33,809 nucleotides of DNA from CAZSIA01 sp045126355 (GTDB lineage Bacteria > Bacillota_I > Bacilli_A > Acholeplasmatales > Anaeroplasmataceae): positions 1 to 33,809 of the forward strand of contig JBGVOE010000031.1 in NCBI GenBank assembly GCA_045126355.1, given 5' to 3'. Below, piece by piece: positions 16,208 through 22,383 of this stretch; the first letter of the stretch is position 1; each line of letters opens with the position of its first letter. The position numbers and the translations under genes were made by a program. The notes under the pieces were generated by a model, which saw only the letters and a list, made by a program, of their open reading frames with translations, ran no database searches and was not told the origin of the DNA.

Positions 16208-16940
16208 GTATCCAACCCTCCTTCTTCTTAAAAATATAAGCAAAATAAATATAGGCAGATAATATTAATCCAATTAAAATATTAACTAAGAAAAATGTTA
16301 AATCCCATTTTAAATTAAATAACTGTACAACCAATATATCATTTAAAAAATTAAATAATATATGAAAAACAATTGGTAAATAAATGTTTTTAGTAGATAT
16401 ATAAATAAAACCTAAAACCAATCCTAAAAATGCAGTATAAGCACATTGTGCAACTACTATAGGAATATTTGATAATGATATATTTAATAAATGTACCATT
16501 CCAAATATCAAAGATGAATATAAAAGAGCGATAAATTTATTCTTATGTTTTAATAGTTCTTCTAAAACTTGTCCTCTAAATAATAACTCTTCGATAATAC
16601 CTACACCAACACTAACAATTAATCCAGAGATAATACTAAAAATATCAATATCAGTCTTAATTGAAGCGCTTTGAACGAACACCACAACAAAATTAGAGCA
16701 ACAAAGTAGTAATAGTGGTAATAGTTTTATAGAATCTTTTCCTATTTTTTCTTTCTTAATATTATTTAGTTCTTCTTTCTTTATATAATGTAAGATATAA
16801 ATAATAGAAATAACTTTAATAATAATATTAATAATAAATAAGATAAGCTTACTTTCAATAAACAAACTAAAAGGCAAACTATTTATCAAAAGAACTAGGC
16901 AAACTAAATACAAAAGAGAATAGAATCTTTTTTTATCCAT
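16182..16940 (-). CDS. CPBP-family intramembrane metalloprotease
   Basis: A 252-residue membrane protein with about seven hydrophobic segments. The CPBP/Abi signature is clear: GIIEELLFRGQVLEEL (EExxxR), FGMVHLLN (second motif histidine) and IVFHILFNFLND (third motif, His and Asn). Such proteins are Rce1-like glutamic proteases, linked in Bacillota to processing of peptides, bacteriocin immunity or CAAX-like substrates; the substrate here is unknown. The start ATG overlaps the stop of the DUF3320 gene (TAATG). It ends in TGA, one of the stops showing that UGA terminates in this genome. Confidence 0.88.
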   Translation of the reverse strand: MDKKRFYSLLYLVCLVLLINSLPFSLFIESKLILFIINIIIKVISIIYILHYIKKEELNNIKKEKIGKDSIKLLPLLLLCCSNFVVVFVQSASIKTDIDIFSIISGLIVSVGVGIIEELLFRGQVLEELLKHKNKFIALLYSSLIFGMVHLLNISLSNIPIVVAQCAYTAFLGLVLGFIYISTKNIYLPIVFHILFNFLNDILVVQLFNLKWDLTFFLVNILIGLILSAYIYFAYIFKKKEGWIHASEHMDN

Positions 16941-17434
16941 TAATCTTTACAAATACCTTCTATATATTCTAAATAAACACGTGCTTTTTCAGTTAAAACT
17001 TCATAACCAAAGTATTCTAAGATCTTACGATATAACTCTTCACCAGATAAATTAAGTTCAGCTACTAATAATTTTAATTCTTGATTAGGAACATCATAGA
17101 TTTGTCTATCTGAATTAATACGTAATGCTTCTACCTTAAATACGCCACTTTCTGGCCAATATACCATATCGTATAAATTATCAGTACAAATAATACCTAA
17201 TTTAACAATACGATCATAGATAATATCTAAAGCCTTTTGACTTATTTTTTTAACATTAAAAGCCTCTCTTAATCTTGCTTTTAAAGTATTTAAGGTAATT
17301 GGTGCTTCAGTATTAACAATTTCATTAATATTAAAATCAAGGTTACTTAAAGTTTGTAGATCACCTTTATAAATACCATCTAAAGTAATTGGTTTATAAT
17401 TATTAAATTTTTTATAATTAATCTCTTTTAACAT
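16940..17434 (-). CDS. Small stand-alone DUF3320-like protein
   Basis: A 164-residue soluble protein. The segment APITLNTLKARLREAFNVKK followed by YDRIVKLGI, then RQIYDVPNQELKLLVAELNL and ELYRKILEYFGYEVLTEKARVYLEYI, matches the DUF3320 domain normally found at the C-terminus of large DUF4011/superfamily-I helicase-like proteins. Here it occurs alone with an N-terminal extension of about 40 residues and no helicase motif. The ribosome site is TTGGAGTGG before ATG 17432-17434. First gene of the operon that continues into CPBP protease and lgt. Function unknown; nucleic-acid binding is inferred from the parent family only. Confidence 0.65.
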   Translation of the reverse strand: MLKEINYKKFNNYKPITLDGIYKGDLQTLSNLDFNINEIVNTEAPITLNTLKARLREAFNVKKISQKALDIIYDRIVKLGIICTDNLYDMVYWPESGVFKVEALRINSDRQIYDVPNQELKLLVAELNLSGEELYRKILEYFGYEVLTEKARVYLEYIEGICKD

Positions 17435-17468
17435 TTTTTACCACTCCAATATTTATCTTAATAAGACA

Positions 17469-17500
17469 AAATGCATCTACTACTAGGAGTAAATGCATTT
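17469..17500 (-). terminator. Terminator after pgi
   Basis: AAATGCAT (17469-17476) and ATGCATTT (17493-17500) form an 8-bp stem, extended by TACT/AGTA after one mismatch. On the minus strand it is followed by TGTCTTATT, a weak U tract. It lies between pgi and the DUF3320 operon. Confidence 0.7.
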
Positions 17501-17512
17501 GTTAATAAATTC

Positions 17513-18844
17513 TTATTCACCTAATTTAGCTTTTAATAAACTAGCTAATTCTTCATAACCTGGTTTACCAAGTAATGCGAACATATTTTTCTTATAAGCT
17601 TCAACACCTGGTTGATTGAATGGGTTAATACCTAAAGTATAAGCACTAACACCACAAGCAAATTCAAAGAAATATGCTAAATAACCATAAGCAAATGCAC
17701 TGATTTCAGGGAATTCAATTACAATGTTTGGTACTCCACCATCAACGTGAGCAAGTAATGTTCCTAAGAATGCTTGTTTATTAACATAATCCATTGTTTT
17801 ACCAGCTAAGAAGTTTAAGCCATCTAAGTTTTCTTCACTGTATGGAATTACTTGTTCAGTAACAGGAGTAGTTACTTGTAATACTGTTTCAAAAATATTA
17901 CGTTCACCATCTTGAATCATTTGTCCTAAAGAGTGTAAGTCAGTTGAGAAAGACGCACTAGCTACATAAATACCTTTACCATCTTTACCTTCAGACTCAC
18001 CATATAATTGTTTCCACCATTCAGCAAAATATGTTAAGCATTGTTCATAGTTAACTAAGATTTCAATTGCTTTACCATTGCGGTATAATGCGTTTCTAAC
18101 TAAAGCATATTGCATAGCTAAGTTTGTATCGATATTTAAATCGCTACATTCTTTATGAGCAAGTTGTGCTCCTTCCATCATCTTACGGATATCAACACCA
18201 CTAACAGCAATAGGTAATAACCCTACAGCAGTTAAAACAGAATAACGTCCACCAACATTATCAGGAACTACAAATGTTTCATAACCCATTGCAGTAGCTA
18301 AACCTTTTAAAGCACCTCTTGCTTTATCAGTTGTTGCATAAATTCTATTTTTAGCTTCTTCAACGCCATAACGAGCTTCAATTAAGTCTTTAAATATTCT
18401 AAATGCAATTGCAGGTTCAGTAGTTGTACCTGATTTACTAATTACATTAATAGCGAATTCTTTATCTTTTAAGTATTCAATTAATTCGCTAACATATGTA
18501 CCAGAAATTTGATGACCAACAAAGATGATTTCAACACCTTTATTACCAAAATATTTCTTTAACATTTCAATAGCACTCTTAGCTCCTAAATAAGAACCAC
18601 CAATACCAATAACTACTAATACATCAGCTTGAGCTTTGATTTTTTCAGCTGCAGCTAAAATACGATCAAATTCTTCTTTATCGTAATCTAGTGGTAAATT
18701 TAACCATCCTAAAAAATCATTTCCAGCTCCCTTTTGGCTAACTAATACATTAGCTGCTTCTACTACTTCACTCTTTAATGCTTCAATTTGTTCACTTGCA
18801 ACAAATTTATAAGCATTTTCAAGATTAAGTTTTACATAACTCAT
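17513..18844 (-). CDS. pgi: Glucose-6-phosphate isomerase
   Basis: Glycolytic enzyme interconverting glucose 6-phosphate and fructose 6-phosphate, cytoplasmic. 443 residues, normal for the Bacillota short form. Visible features: VVIGIGGSYLGAKSA, INVISKSGTTTEPA (phosphate-binding SIS loop), VPDNVGGRYSVLTAVGLLP with the conserved GGRxS, active-site Glu in GESEGKDGKG, the histidine in DLHSLGQ, and GINPFNQPGVEAYK near the end. The ribosome site AAGGAG lies within the last codons of the preceding S1-domain gene, 11 nt before the ATG, so the two are probably co-transcribed and coupled. Stop TAA. Confidence 0.97.
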   Translation of the reverse strand: MSYVKLNLENAYKFVASEQIEALKSEVVEAANVLVSQKGAGNDFLGWLNLPLDYDKEEFDRILAAAEKIKAQADVLVVIGIGGSYLGAKSAIEMLKKYFGNKGVEIIFVGHQISGTYVSELIEYLKDKEFAINVISKSGTTTEPAIAFRIFKDLIEARYGVEEAKNRIYATTDKARGALKGLATAMGYETFVVPDNVGGRYSVLTAVGLLPIAVSGVDIRKMMEGAQLAHKECSDLNIDTNLAMQYALVRNALYRNGKAIEILVNYEQCLTYFAEWWKQLYGESEGKDGKGIYVASASFSTDLHSLGQMIQDGERNIFETVLQVTTPVTEQVIPYSEENLDGLNFLAGKTMDYVNKQAFLGTLLAHVDGGVPNIVIEFPEISAFAYGYLAYFFEFACGVSAYTLGINPFNQPGVEAYKKNMFALLGKPGYEELASLLKAKLGE

Positions 18845-18846
18845 AC

Positions 18847-19194
18847 TTATTCATTCTCCTTGTTCATAATTTTTTCGTAAGCCTCATTAATCCAATCATT
18901 TAATCTAAGTTCTAGTGCATTAAATCCTTTATAGATGTGAACATACTCTAATAATTTTGATGGTAAGACATTTGCTGTCTTATAACTTAATTTTAATTTT
19001 TTACCTGCCTCATCAACTTCAAGTATTTCTACATTTACTACATCGCCTACTGCGACTATATCGCCGATATTTTTTACATATCCATCAGAAAATTCTGAAA
19101 TATGTATCAACCCGCAATAATCTTCGACTTGGACAAATGCACCGTAGTCTTTGATTCCGGTAATTTTACCAGAAACAATATCTCCGTTTTGCAT
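18847..19194 (-). CDS. S1-domain RNA-binding protein (YugI/CvfD-like)
   Basis: A 115-residue protein with one S1 RNA-binding domain at residues 1-75: GDIVSGKITGIKDYGAFVQV, then GLIHISEFSDGYVKNIGDIV and VNVEILEVDEAGKKLKLSYK. The domain order and short C-terminal tail match YugI (GSP13)/CvfD of Bacillota, a ribosome-associated general stress protein. In Bacilli this gene commonly sits next to pgi, as here. The start ATG is close behind a weak site (AAGTGA), with a TATAAT at 19218-19223. The gap to pgi is 2 nt. Confidence 0.9.
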   Translation of the reverse strand: MQNGDIVSGKITGIKDYGAFVQVEDYCGLIHISEFSDGYVKNIGDIVAVGDVVNVEILEVDEAGKKLKLSYKTANVLPSKLLEYVHIYKGFNALELRLNDWINEAYEKIMNKENE

Positions 19195-19217
19195 GTTATC
19201 ACTTCTTTCAATTTCTA

Positions 19218-19223
19218 ATTATA
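19218..19223 (-). promoter_or_regulatory. Candidate -10 box of the S1-pgi operon
   Basis: Perfect TATAAT on the minus strand, 24-30 nt before the S1-gene ATG, just downstream of the NifU-gene terminator. The -35 at 17 bp (TTTCAA) is poor, so the call rests mainly on the -10 and position. Confidence 0.5.
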
Positions 19224-19253
19224 GTGCAAAAAAGGAAAAATTGAAAGAAAAAA

Positions 19254-19276
19254 CGATAGTTTTTTATAAACTATCG
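19254..19276 (-). terminator. Terminator of the yunB-yutD-nifU operon
   Basis: On the minus strand CGATAGTTT, a short A/T loop and AAACTATCG form a 9-bp stem followed by TTTTTTC, about 40 nt after the NifU-like stop. Confidence 0.9.
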
Positions 19277-19315
19277 CTTATTATTCTCTTATGTTAGGAA
19301 AAAATACTCTAAAAG

Positions 19316-19558
19316 TTATGCAATATTGACTACTTCAATAACTCCAGGAATATTTTCAACTAAAATTTCTCTTACACCTTCGTTTAATGTTTGGTCTAAG
19401 CTTCCGCACCCTGCGCAAGCACCTAACATTCTAACATAAACAATTCCTTCATCAAAACGAACGAATTCGATGTCTCCACCATCGTTATTTAAATATGGTC
19501 TAATTACATTTAAAATCGCAATTATTTGATCTTCAATAGTTAATTCGATATTATTCAT
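19316..19558 (-). CDS. NifU C-terminal-domain Fe-S scaffold protein (YutI-like)
   Basis: An 80-residue protein with the Nfu fold: VIRPYLNNDGGDIEFVRFDE, then GACAGCGSLDQTL, where the CxxC pair binds or transfers an Fe-S cluster, and a VPGV(I)EV-like end (IPGVIEVVNIA). Small stand-alone Nfu proteins such as B. subtilis YutI carry clusters to apo-proteins. The start is taken as ATG 19556-19558, which overlaps the end of the YutD gene by 8 nt; an upstream in-frame TTG (19567) is less likely. The ribosome site is weak, consistent with translational coupling. The YutD/YutI proximity is also seen in Bacillus. Confidence 0.92.
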   Translation of the reverse strand: MNNIELTIEDQIIAILNVIRPYLNNDGGDIEFVRFDEGIVYVRMLGACAGCGSLDQTLNEGVREILVENIPGVIEVVNIA

Positions 19559-19886
19559 TATCTTCAACTCGTTTCTTATTATTATTTTTGTTATTTTTAT
19601 TATTTTGTGGTTGATTGTTATTTTTAATTCGTTTTAAAACATAGTATTTACAATTATAAGCACATGATTCAGTAATATATTCAGGAATATAGTGAAAATA
19701 ATTAGCTGATTTAGAATCTAGGGAAAAACCTTTAAGACGTAATATGTCATCAGCGATATCTCCAACTAAATAAGTATACTTATCAAAATACTCTGGTAAA
19801 TAACGAGCTTCAAATTTAACAATATCAAACGCATCGCGTTCATTTTTCAATAATTCAAAATTTCCAAACTTTGTTTCTATAATCAT
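19551..19886 (-). CDS. YutD-like protein
   Basis: A 111-residue protein of the YutD (DUF1027) family: NERDAFDIVKFEARYLPEYF, then YTYLVGDIADDILRLKGFSL and CAYNCKYYVLKRI. The last block with its two cysteines is the most conserved part of the family. The tail is an Asn/Lys-rich low-complexity stretch (QPQNNKNNKNNNKKR). Function is not established. The start is ATG 19884-19886, with GGTG 6 nt upstream; a TTG four codons earlier would bury that site. It overlaps the NifU-like gene. Confidence 0.85.
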   Translation of the reverse strand: MIIETKFGNFELLKNERDAFDIVKFEARYLPEYFDKYTYLVGDIADDILRLKGFSLDSKSANYFHYIPEYITESCAYNCKYYVLKRIKNNNQPQNNKNNKNNNKKRVEDNE

Positions 19887-19922
19887 AAAAGTCACCAATA
19901 CAAATTGTACTACGTTTTCTCT

Positions 19923-20063
19923 TTATTTTCTAGAACTATTATTCTTTTTTAATAAATTAAGGACATTTTTTTCAATATTATCACCATTTGAAACAAATAA
20001 CTCTTTACTTAACTCTAAATTATCTTTCTTTTTATTACTACTTAACTTCTTTTTACCTTTCAA
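19923..20063 (-). CDS. Small basic 46-residue protein (hypothetical)
   Basis: A short reading frame between the YunB-like and YutD-like genes. TTG at 20061-20063 lies 5 nt after AAGGTGA, which overlaps the YunB stop, an arrangement typical of coupled translation. The product is extremely lysine/asparagine-rich (KGKKKLSSNKKKDN) with a helical second half (ELSKELFVSNGDNIEKNVLN). No family recognised. Composition bias in an AT-rich genome means it could be fortuitous, but the ribosome-site geometry supports it. Confidence 0.45.
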   Translation of the reverse strand: MKGKKKLSSNKKKDNLELSKELFVSNGDNIEKNVLNLLKKNNSSRK

Positions 20064-20073
20064 CCGTTTCACC

Positions 20074-20631
20074 TTAACTTGAAAATAACATCTCTGGAAC
20101 CTTACCATTAACAAGTTCAATTGATAAAGGAATAACCATACTATCATCTACAACCTCTTTTATCATAGGAACCATTACTTGATAAGATATATTAACATTT
20201 AAACTTAATGTAACTAAACTATTATTAATTCCATACTCTTTAATATCTGTCTTTAAGCTAACATCATAATATAGTAAGCTACTAGTTTTAACATTAAGCT
20301 TAATATCAGATAAAATATATGATGAAGAAATAAATAAATAACTTATAGGAACATTAACATTAAAAGAATTACTACTATTAAATTCGTCGCTAATATTTTT
20401 TAAAGTATTCATTGTATTACTTAAAACCATATTAGCTTTATTTGTATCAAAAGAAGAAATTAAAACACCATCATGAGAAACACTATCATAAAAGAAATCA
20501 TAATTAGTATTAACCACTTCTTCTTTAATAACACTCTCGATATATCTTGCTGAATATAATTTAGCCTCAGTAGTAATCAATGAAACTACAGCTGGAGAGA
20601 AATATCCTCTTAAAAACAACGAAACAAACAA
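20074..20631 (-). CDS. YunB-like sporulation protein, N-terminus frameshifted
   Basis: The body matches the YunB family of mother-cell sporulation proteins: ARYIESVIKEEVVNTNYDFF, INxA-like helix, a central beta region, then MVPMIKEVVDDSMVIPLSIE and the family-typical end LVNGKVPEML. About 185 residues can be read from TTG 20629-20631, but the hydrophobic segment continues upstream in frame (KLIFSLFIFTLFVSLFLRGY) and is then closed by TAG at 20674-20676 with no ATG. A plausible start, TTG 20679-20681 after GGTGATTATC, is in the +1-shifted frame and would join if the A9 run at 20659-20667 had one more A. Either an indel, a sequencing error or slippage. Confidence 0.7.
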   Translation of the reverse strand: MFVSLFLRGYFSPAVVSLITTEAKLYSARYIESVIKEEVVNTNYDFFYDSVSHDGVLISSFDTNKANMVLSNTMNTLKNISDEFNSSNSFNVNVPISYLFISSSYILSDIKLNVKTSSLLYYDVSLKTDIKEYGINNSLVTLSLNVNISYQVMVPMIKEVVDDSMVIPLSIELVNGKVPEMLFSS

Positions 20632-20658
20632 AGTAAAAATAAATAAGCTAAAAATTAG

Positions 20659-20681
20659 TTTTTTTTTACATTTCTAGACAA
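20659..20681 (-). other. A9 homopolymer separating the likely yunB start from its body
   Basis: Minus strand: TTG TCT AGA AAT GTA, then A-run, C TAA. The frame from TTG stops at TAA after eight codons; one added A gives MSRNVKKKLIFSLF, a normal basic-plus-hydrophobic N-terminus that runs into the YunB frame. A run of nine A residues is long enough for transcriptional slippage and is also a common sequencing error site. Confidence 0.6.
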
Positions 20682-20705
20682 AGATAATCACCAATTAACT
20701 TTATG

Positions 20706-20742
20706 TATTATGTGAATATTTTATGCGATGAAACACATAATA
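20706..20742. promoter_or_regulatory. Inverted repeat in the divergent yunB-like / CBS-gene region
   Basis: TATTATGTG (20706-20714) and CACATAATA (20734-20742) are perfect 9-bp inverses separated by 19 bp. Each arm contains CATAAT facing outward, a usable -10 for the plus-strand CBS gene and for the minus-strand yunB-like gene. It may be an operator or a pair of back-to-back promoters; -35 boxes are weak. Confidence 0.5.
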
Positions 20743-20766
20743 TTTGTATGAGAAGGAGTTTATAAA

Positions 20767-21234
20767 ATGAAACTTTTTGAAGCTATGAATAAAAACGTAA
20801 TAACAGTAAAAAAGGAAGTAACAATCTTAGACGTAATGAAGACAATGAGAGAAAAAGAAATTGGATTTATAATTATTGAAGAGGATAATGAAGCAGTTGG
20901 TGTAATAACAGATAGAGATATCGTATTATCACTATCAAGAGAAATAAGCCTTACAACACCAATAAATAAAATAATGAAAAAATATGTAATTACAGCAAGT
21001 GAGGAAACTGAACTTGAAAAAGCAACTGATATAATGGGCTATATGCAAATAAGAAGATTAGTGGTTGTAAATAATGAAAATAAGATTGTAGGAATTCTTT
21101 CAACAACTGATCTATTATCTAACCCTCTAACGGAAAATCTAGCCTTAGATACCCTGATAGAAATTTCATACAACTTTCCGACAAAATGTGAAGAAACAGA
21201 GGGTCTTCTACAAACAAATGTATTTATTTTATAA
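20767..21234 (+). CDS. Tandem CBS-domain protein
   Basis: A 155-residue protein made of two CBS domains (about 1-60 and 65-120): MNKNVITVKKEVTILDVMKT, GFIIIEEDNEAVGVITDRDI, then MKKYVITASEETELEKATDI and RRLVVVNNENKIVGILSTTDL. A Bateman module of this kind binds adenosine nucleotides (AMP, ATP, c-di-AMP or NAD in different members) and usually signals to a partner. No partner domain is fused. A tail of about 35 residues follows. The ribosome site is AGAAGGAG 8 nt before ATG. It is the only plus-strand gene in this part and a single-gene unit; a c-di-AMP link through cdaA in the same window is conceivable but unsupported. Confidence 0.88.
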   Translation: MKLFEAMNKNVITVKKEVTILDVMKTMREKEIGFIIIEEDNEAVGVITDRDIVLSLSREISLTTPINKIMKKYVITASEETELEKATDIMGYMQIRRLVVVNNENKIVGILSTTDLLSNPLTENLALDTLIEISYNFPTKCEETEGLLQTNVFIL

Positions 21235-21360
21235 TGTCGAAAAATGTTTTACCTAAAACACATCTTATGAATATGTTTACTAGAAGTTTTAACAAATAAC
21301 CATAAGTATTTACACAATTTTACAATTTATATGATTGTCGAATTTTATGCAAAAAAAAAT

Positions 21361-21388
21361 AAACAGAGATTTTAATATTTCTCTGTTT
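21361..21388 (-). terminator. Strong terminator-like hairpin downstream of the CBS gene
   Basis: AAACAGAGA and TCTCTGTTT form a 9-bp stem. The U tract is good only on the minus strand (ATTTTTTTTT after the stem), whereas the neighbouring gene is on the plus strand. It may work in both directions. No minus-strand gene feeding it was found. Confidence 0.7.
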
Positions 21389-21663
21389 AATGTTTCATTT
21401 AACTTATAAAAAGTCTTTAAATCATTTATTTCCAGTTAAAGAAAAAGAGATTCTAATATAGCTGTACCTGTTTTATTATATTGATACCAACTGCTTGATA
21501 ATTAGGAATTTAACAATTTATTGTAAAAAAATTAAAAAAATTTTATTTAAAATATTTCAAGCATTTTTCGAAAAAAACATTTGTTTTTAAAACATTTTTT
21601 TAAAATAAAAAAGTATCTTTTTAGTTGTTTCTCAAAATGGAGTTTTTTACCAATTTAGACGAT

Positions 21664-21691
21664 TTGACAACAGGAAAATAACATATATAAT
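21664..21691 (+). promoter_or_regulatory. Consensus sigma-A promoter driving two tiny ORFs
   Basis: -35 TTGACA (21664-21669), 16-bp spacer, -10 TATAAT (21686-21691): both hexamers perfect, the best promoter in the window. The start is expected near 21698. The leader contains GTGG/CCAC around TAACAT (about 21701-21715) before the first ribosome site. Confidence 0.8.
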
Positions 21692-21729
21692 ATTGGCTAT
21701 GGTGGTAACATCCACTGCTGGAGGAAACG

Positions 21730-21768
21730 ATGAACAAAGTGCACGAGAAGGAAACGATGGACGTGTAA
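21730..21768 (+). CDS. 12-codon leader ORF
   Basis: ATG 21730 to TAA 21766-21768 encodes MNKVHEKETMDV, a hydrophilic dodecapeptide. GGAGG lies 5 nt before the ATG. The motif GGAAACGATG occurs twice, at the start of this ORF and again inside it, so a second internal initiation is possible. The next ORF begins 13 nt after its stop. Its position after a consensus promoter and before a hydrophobic peptide suggests a leader that couples or limits translation downstream. No family recognised. Confidence 0.5.
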   Translation: MNKVHEKETMDV

Positions 21769-21781
21769 GTTAGGAGGCAAG

Positions 21782-21856
21782 ATGAAATATCTTGTCATGT
21801 TAGTAATAATCTTGGTGGTTATTGCTTACATACTTGATGGCCGCAATAATAAGTAG
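21782..21856 (+). CDS. 24-residue hydrophobic peptide, candidate type I toxin
   Basis: ATG 21782 to TAG 21854-21856, with a perfect AGGAGG (21772-21777) 4 nt upstream. The peptide is MKYLV, a continuous hydrophobic stretch of about 16 residues (Leu/Val/Ile, MLVIILVVIAYIL), then a short polar tail DGRNNK. One membrane helix with a charged tail is the standard form of type I toxins (Fst/Ldr, holin-like), and also of small membrane regulators. The sequence does not match a named toxin I can recall. Context: strong promoter, leader ORF, then a hairpin terminator with an opposing promoter candidate. Toxicity is inference. Confidence 0.6.
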   Translation: MKYLVMLVIILVVIAYILDGRNNK

Positions 21857-21868
21857 CCATTAGGTAAT

Positions 21869-21889
21869 CTAAACTTTAAACGTTTGTCG
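21869..21889. repeat. Direct repeat copy 1 (left of the hairpin)
   Basis: The 15-bp core CTAAACTTTAAACGT (21869-21883) is repeated exactly at 21938-21952. Extended to 21 nt the copies differ at two positions (T/C and G/A). This copy lies in the 3' untranslated part of the peptide transcript. Confidence 0.85.
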
Positions 21890-21900
21890 TTTTCGATAGC

Positions 21901-21930
21901 GAAAAGGGAAGGTTGGCGCCTTCCCTTTTC
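21901..21930. terminator. Bidirectional terminator hairpin
   Basis: GAAAAGGGAAGG and CCTTCCCTTTTC form a perfect 12-bp stem with a 6-nt loop (TTGGCG). On the plus strand TTTTAAAC follows. On the minus strand the stem itself ends in CCCTTTTC. It would end the plus-strand peptide transcript and any transcript from the opposing promoter. A smaller hairpin TTTTCG/CGAAAA (21890-21905) competes with its 5' arm. Confidence 0.8.
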
Positions 21931-21937
21931 TTTTAAA

Positions 21938-21958
21938 CTAAACTTTAAACGTCTATCG
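21938..21958. repeat. Direct repeat copy 2 (right of the hairpin)
   Basis: CTAAACTTTAAACGT core plus CTATCG. An RNA made from the opposite strand here would be complementary to copy 1 over 21 nt, the two differences becoming G-U pairs. Confidence 0.85.
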
Positions 21959-22231
21959 ACATCTTTATTATATGTTATAAGTATAACAAAATCAATATTA
22001 TAATTTTTGCAATTTGTTGCAGTTGTTCGGAAATTCCTAACAACTGAATCTAGCAAAAGTTCACCCTCAGTAAAATATTTTTTATGTGTTCGCTGATAAT
22101 TGCTTTAACAGCACCAAATAATTCATATAACTGTTTTTGGTTTAAGCAAAACCGTATTTTCTTCTAATTTTACTTCAATTTCCCAACTAGTCTTGTGTAT
22201 AAATAATAATTCTCCCTAACTTATCTGACAT
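21945..22231 (-). pseudogene. Frameshifted remnant of a RhuM-family gene
   Basis: Reading the minus strand and changing frame three times recovers a RhuM-like N-terminus: MSDKLGRIIIYTQD, then SWEIEVKLEENTVLL, then QKQLYELFGAVKAIISEHIK, then FTEGELLLDSVVRNFRTTAT and NYNIDFVILITY. This matches the family order IIIYQTEDG / IEVRLENETVWL / QAQMAELF / HINNIYKEGEL / YNLDVIISVGY. Shifts lie after TQD, after TVLL and at a T run before FTEGEL. The rest of the gene is missing. RhuM proteins are usually found in mobile or accessory segments, so this marks an old insertion. Confidence 0.75.
21967..21995 (-). promoter_or_regulatory. Candidate antisense promoter facing the tiny-ORF transcript
   Basis: Minus strand: -35 TTGATT (21990-21995), 17-bp spacer, -10 TATAAT (21967-21972). 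Start near 21960. A transcript ending at the 21901-21930 hairpin would be about 60 nt and contain the complement of direct repeat copy 2. The -35 matches at four of six positions, and the site lies in A/T-rich pseudogene sequence, so chance occurrence is possible. Confidence 0.5.
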
Positions 22232-22383
22232 AATAATTCACTGTCTTTGAGCAATATCACACAATGTTTCCTACTGATAAACAACGGTTTTTTTACAAAA
22301 AATAAACAAAAACATAGAGCCTTTTAGCTTTATTGATAAATATTCTTAAATATATTGTGATTGAATTAAATAGAAAAATAAAA

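Noticed and set aside
21782..21856. Naming the 24-residue peptide Fst, Ldr or a holin-like toxin
   Set aside because: Only size, hydrophobicity and context fit; the sequence does not match those families by eye.
21826..22056. 76-codon minus-strand frame as an independent gene
   Set aside because: It begins inside the RhuM remnant at a TTG, runs through the hairpin and both direct repeats, and lies opposite the tiny hydrophobic ORF. No ribosome site.
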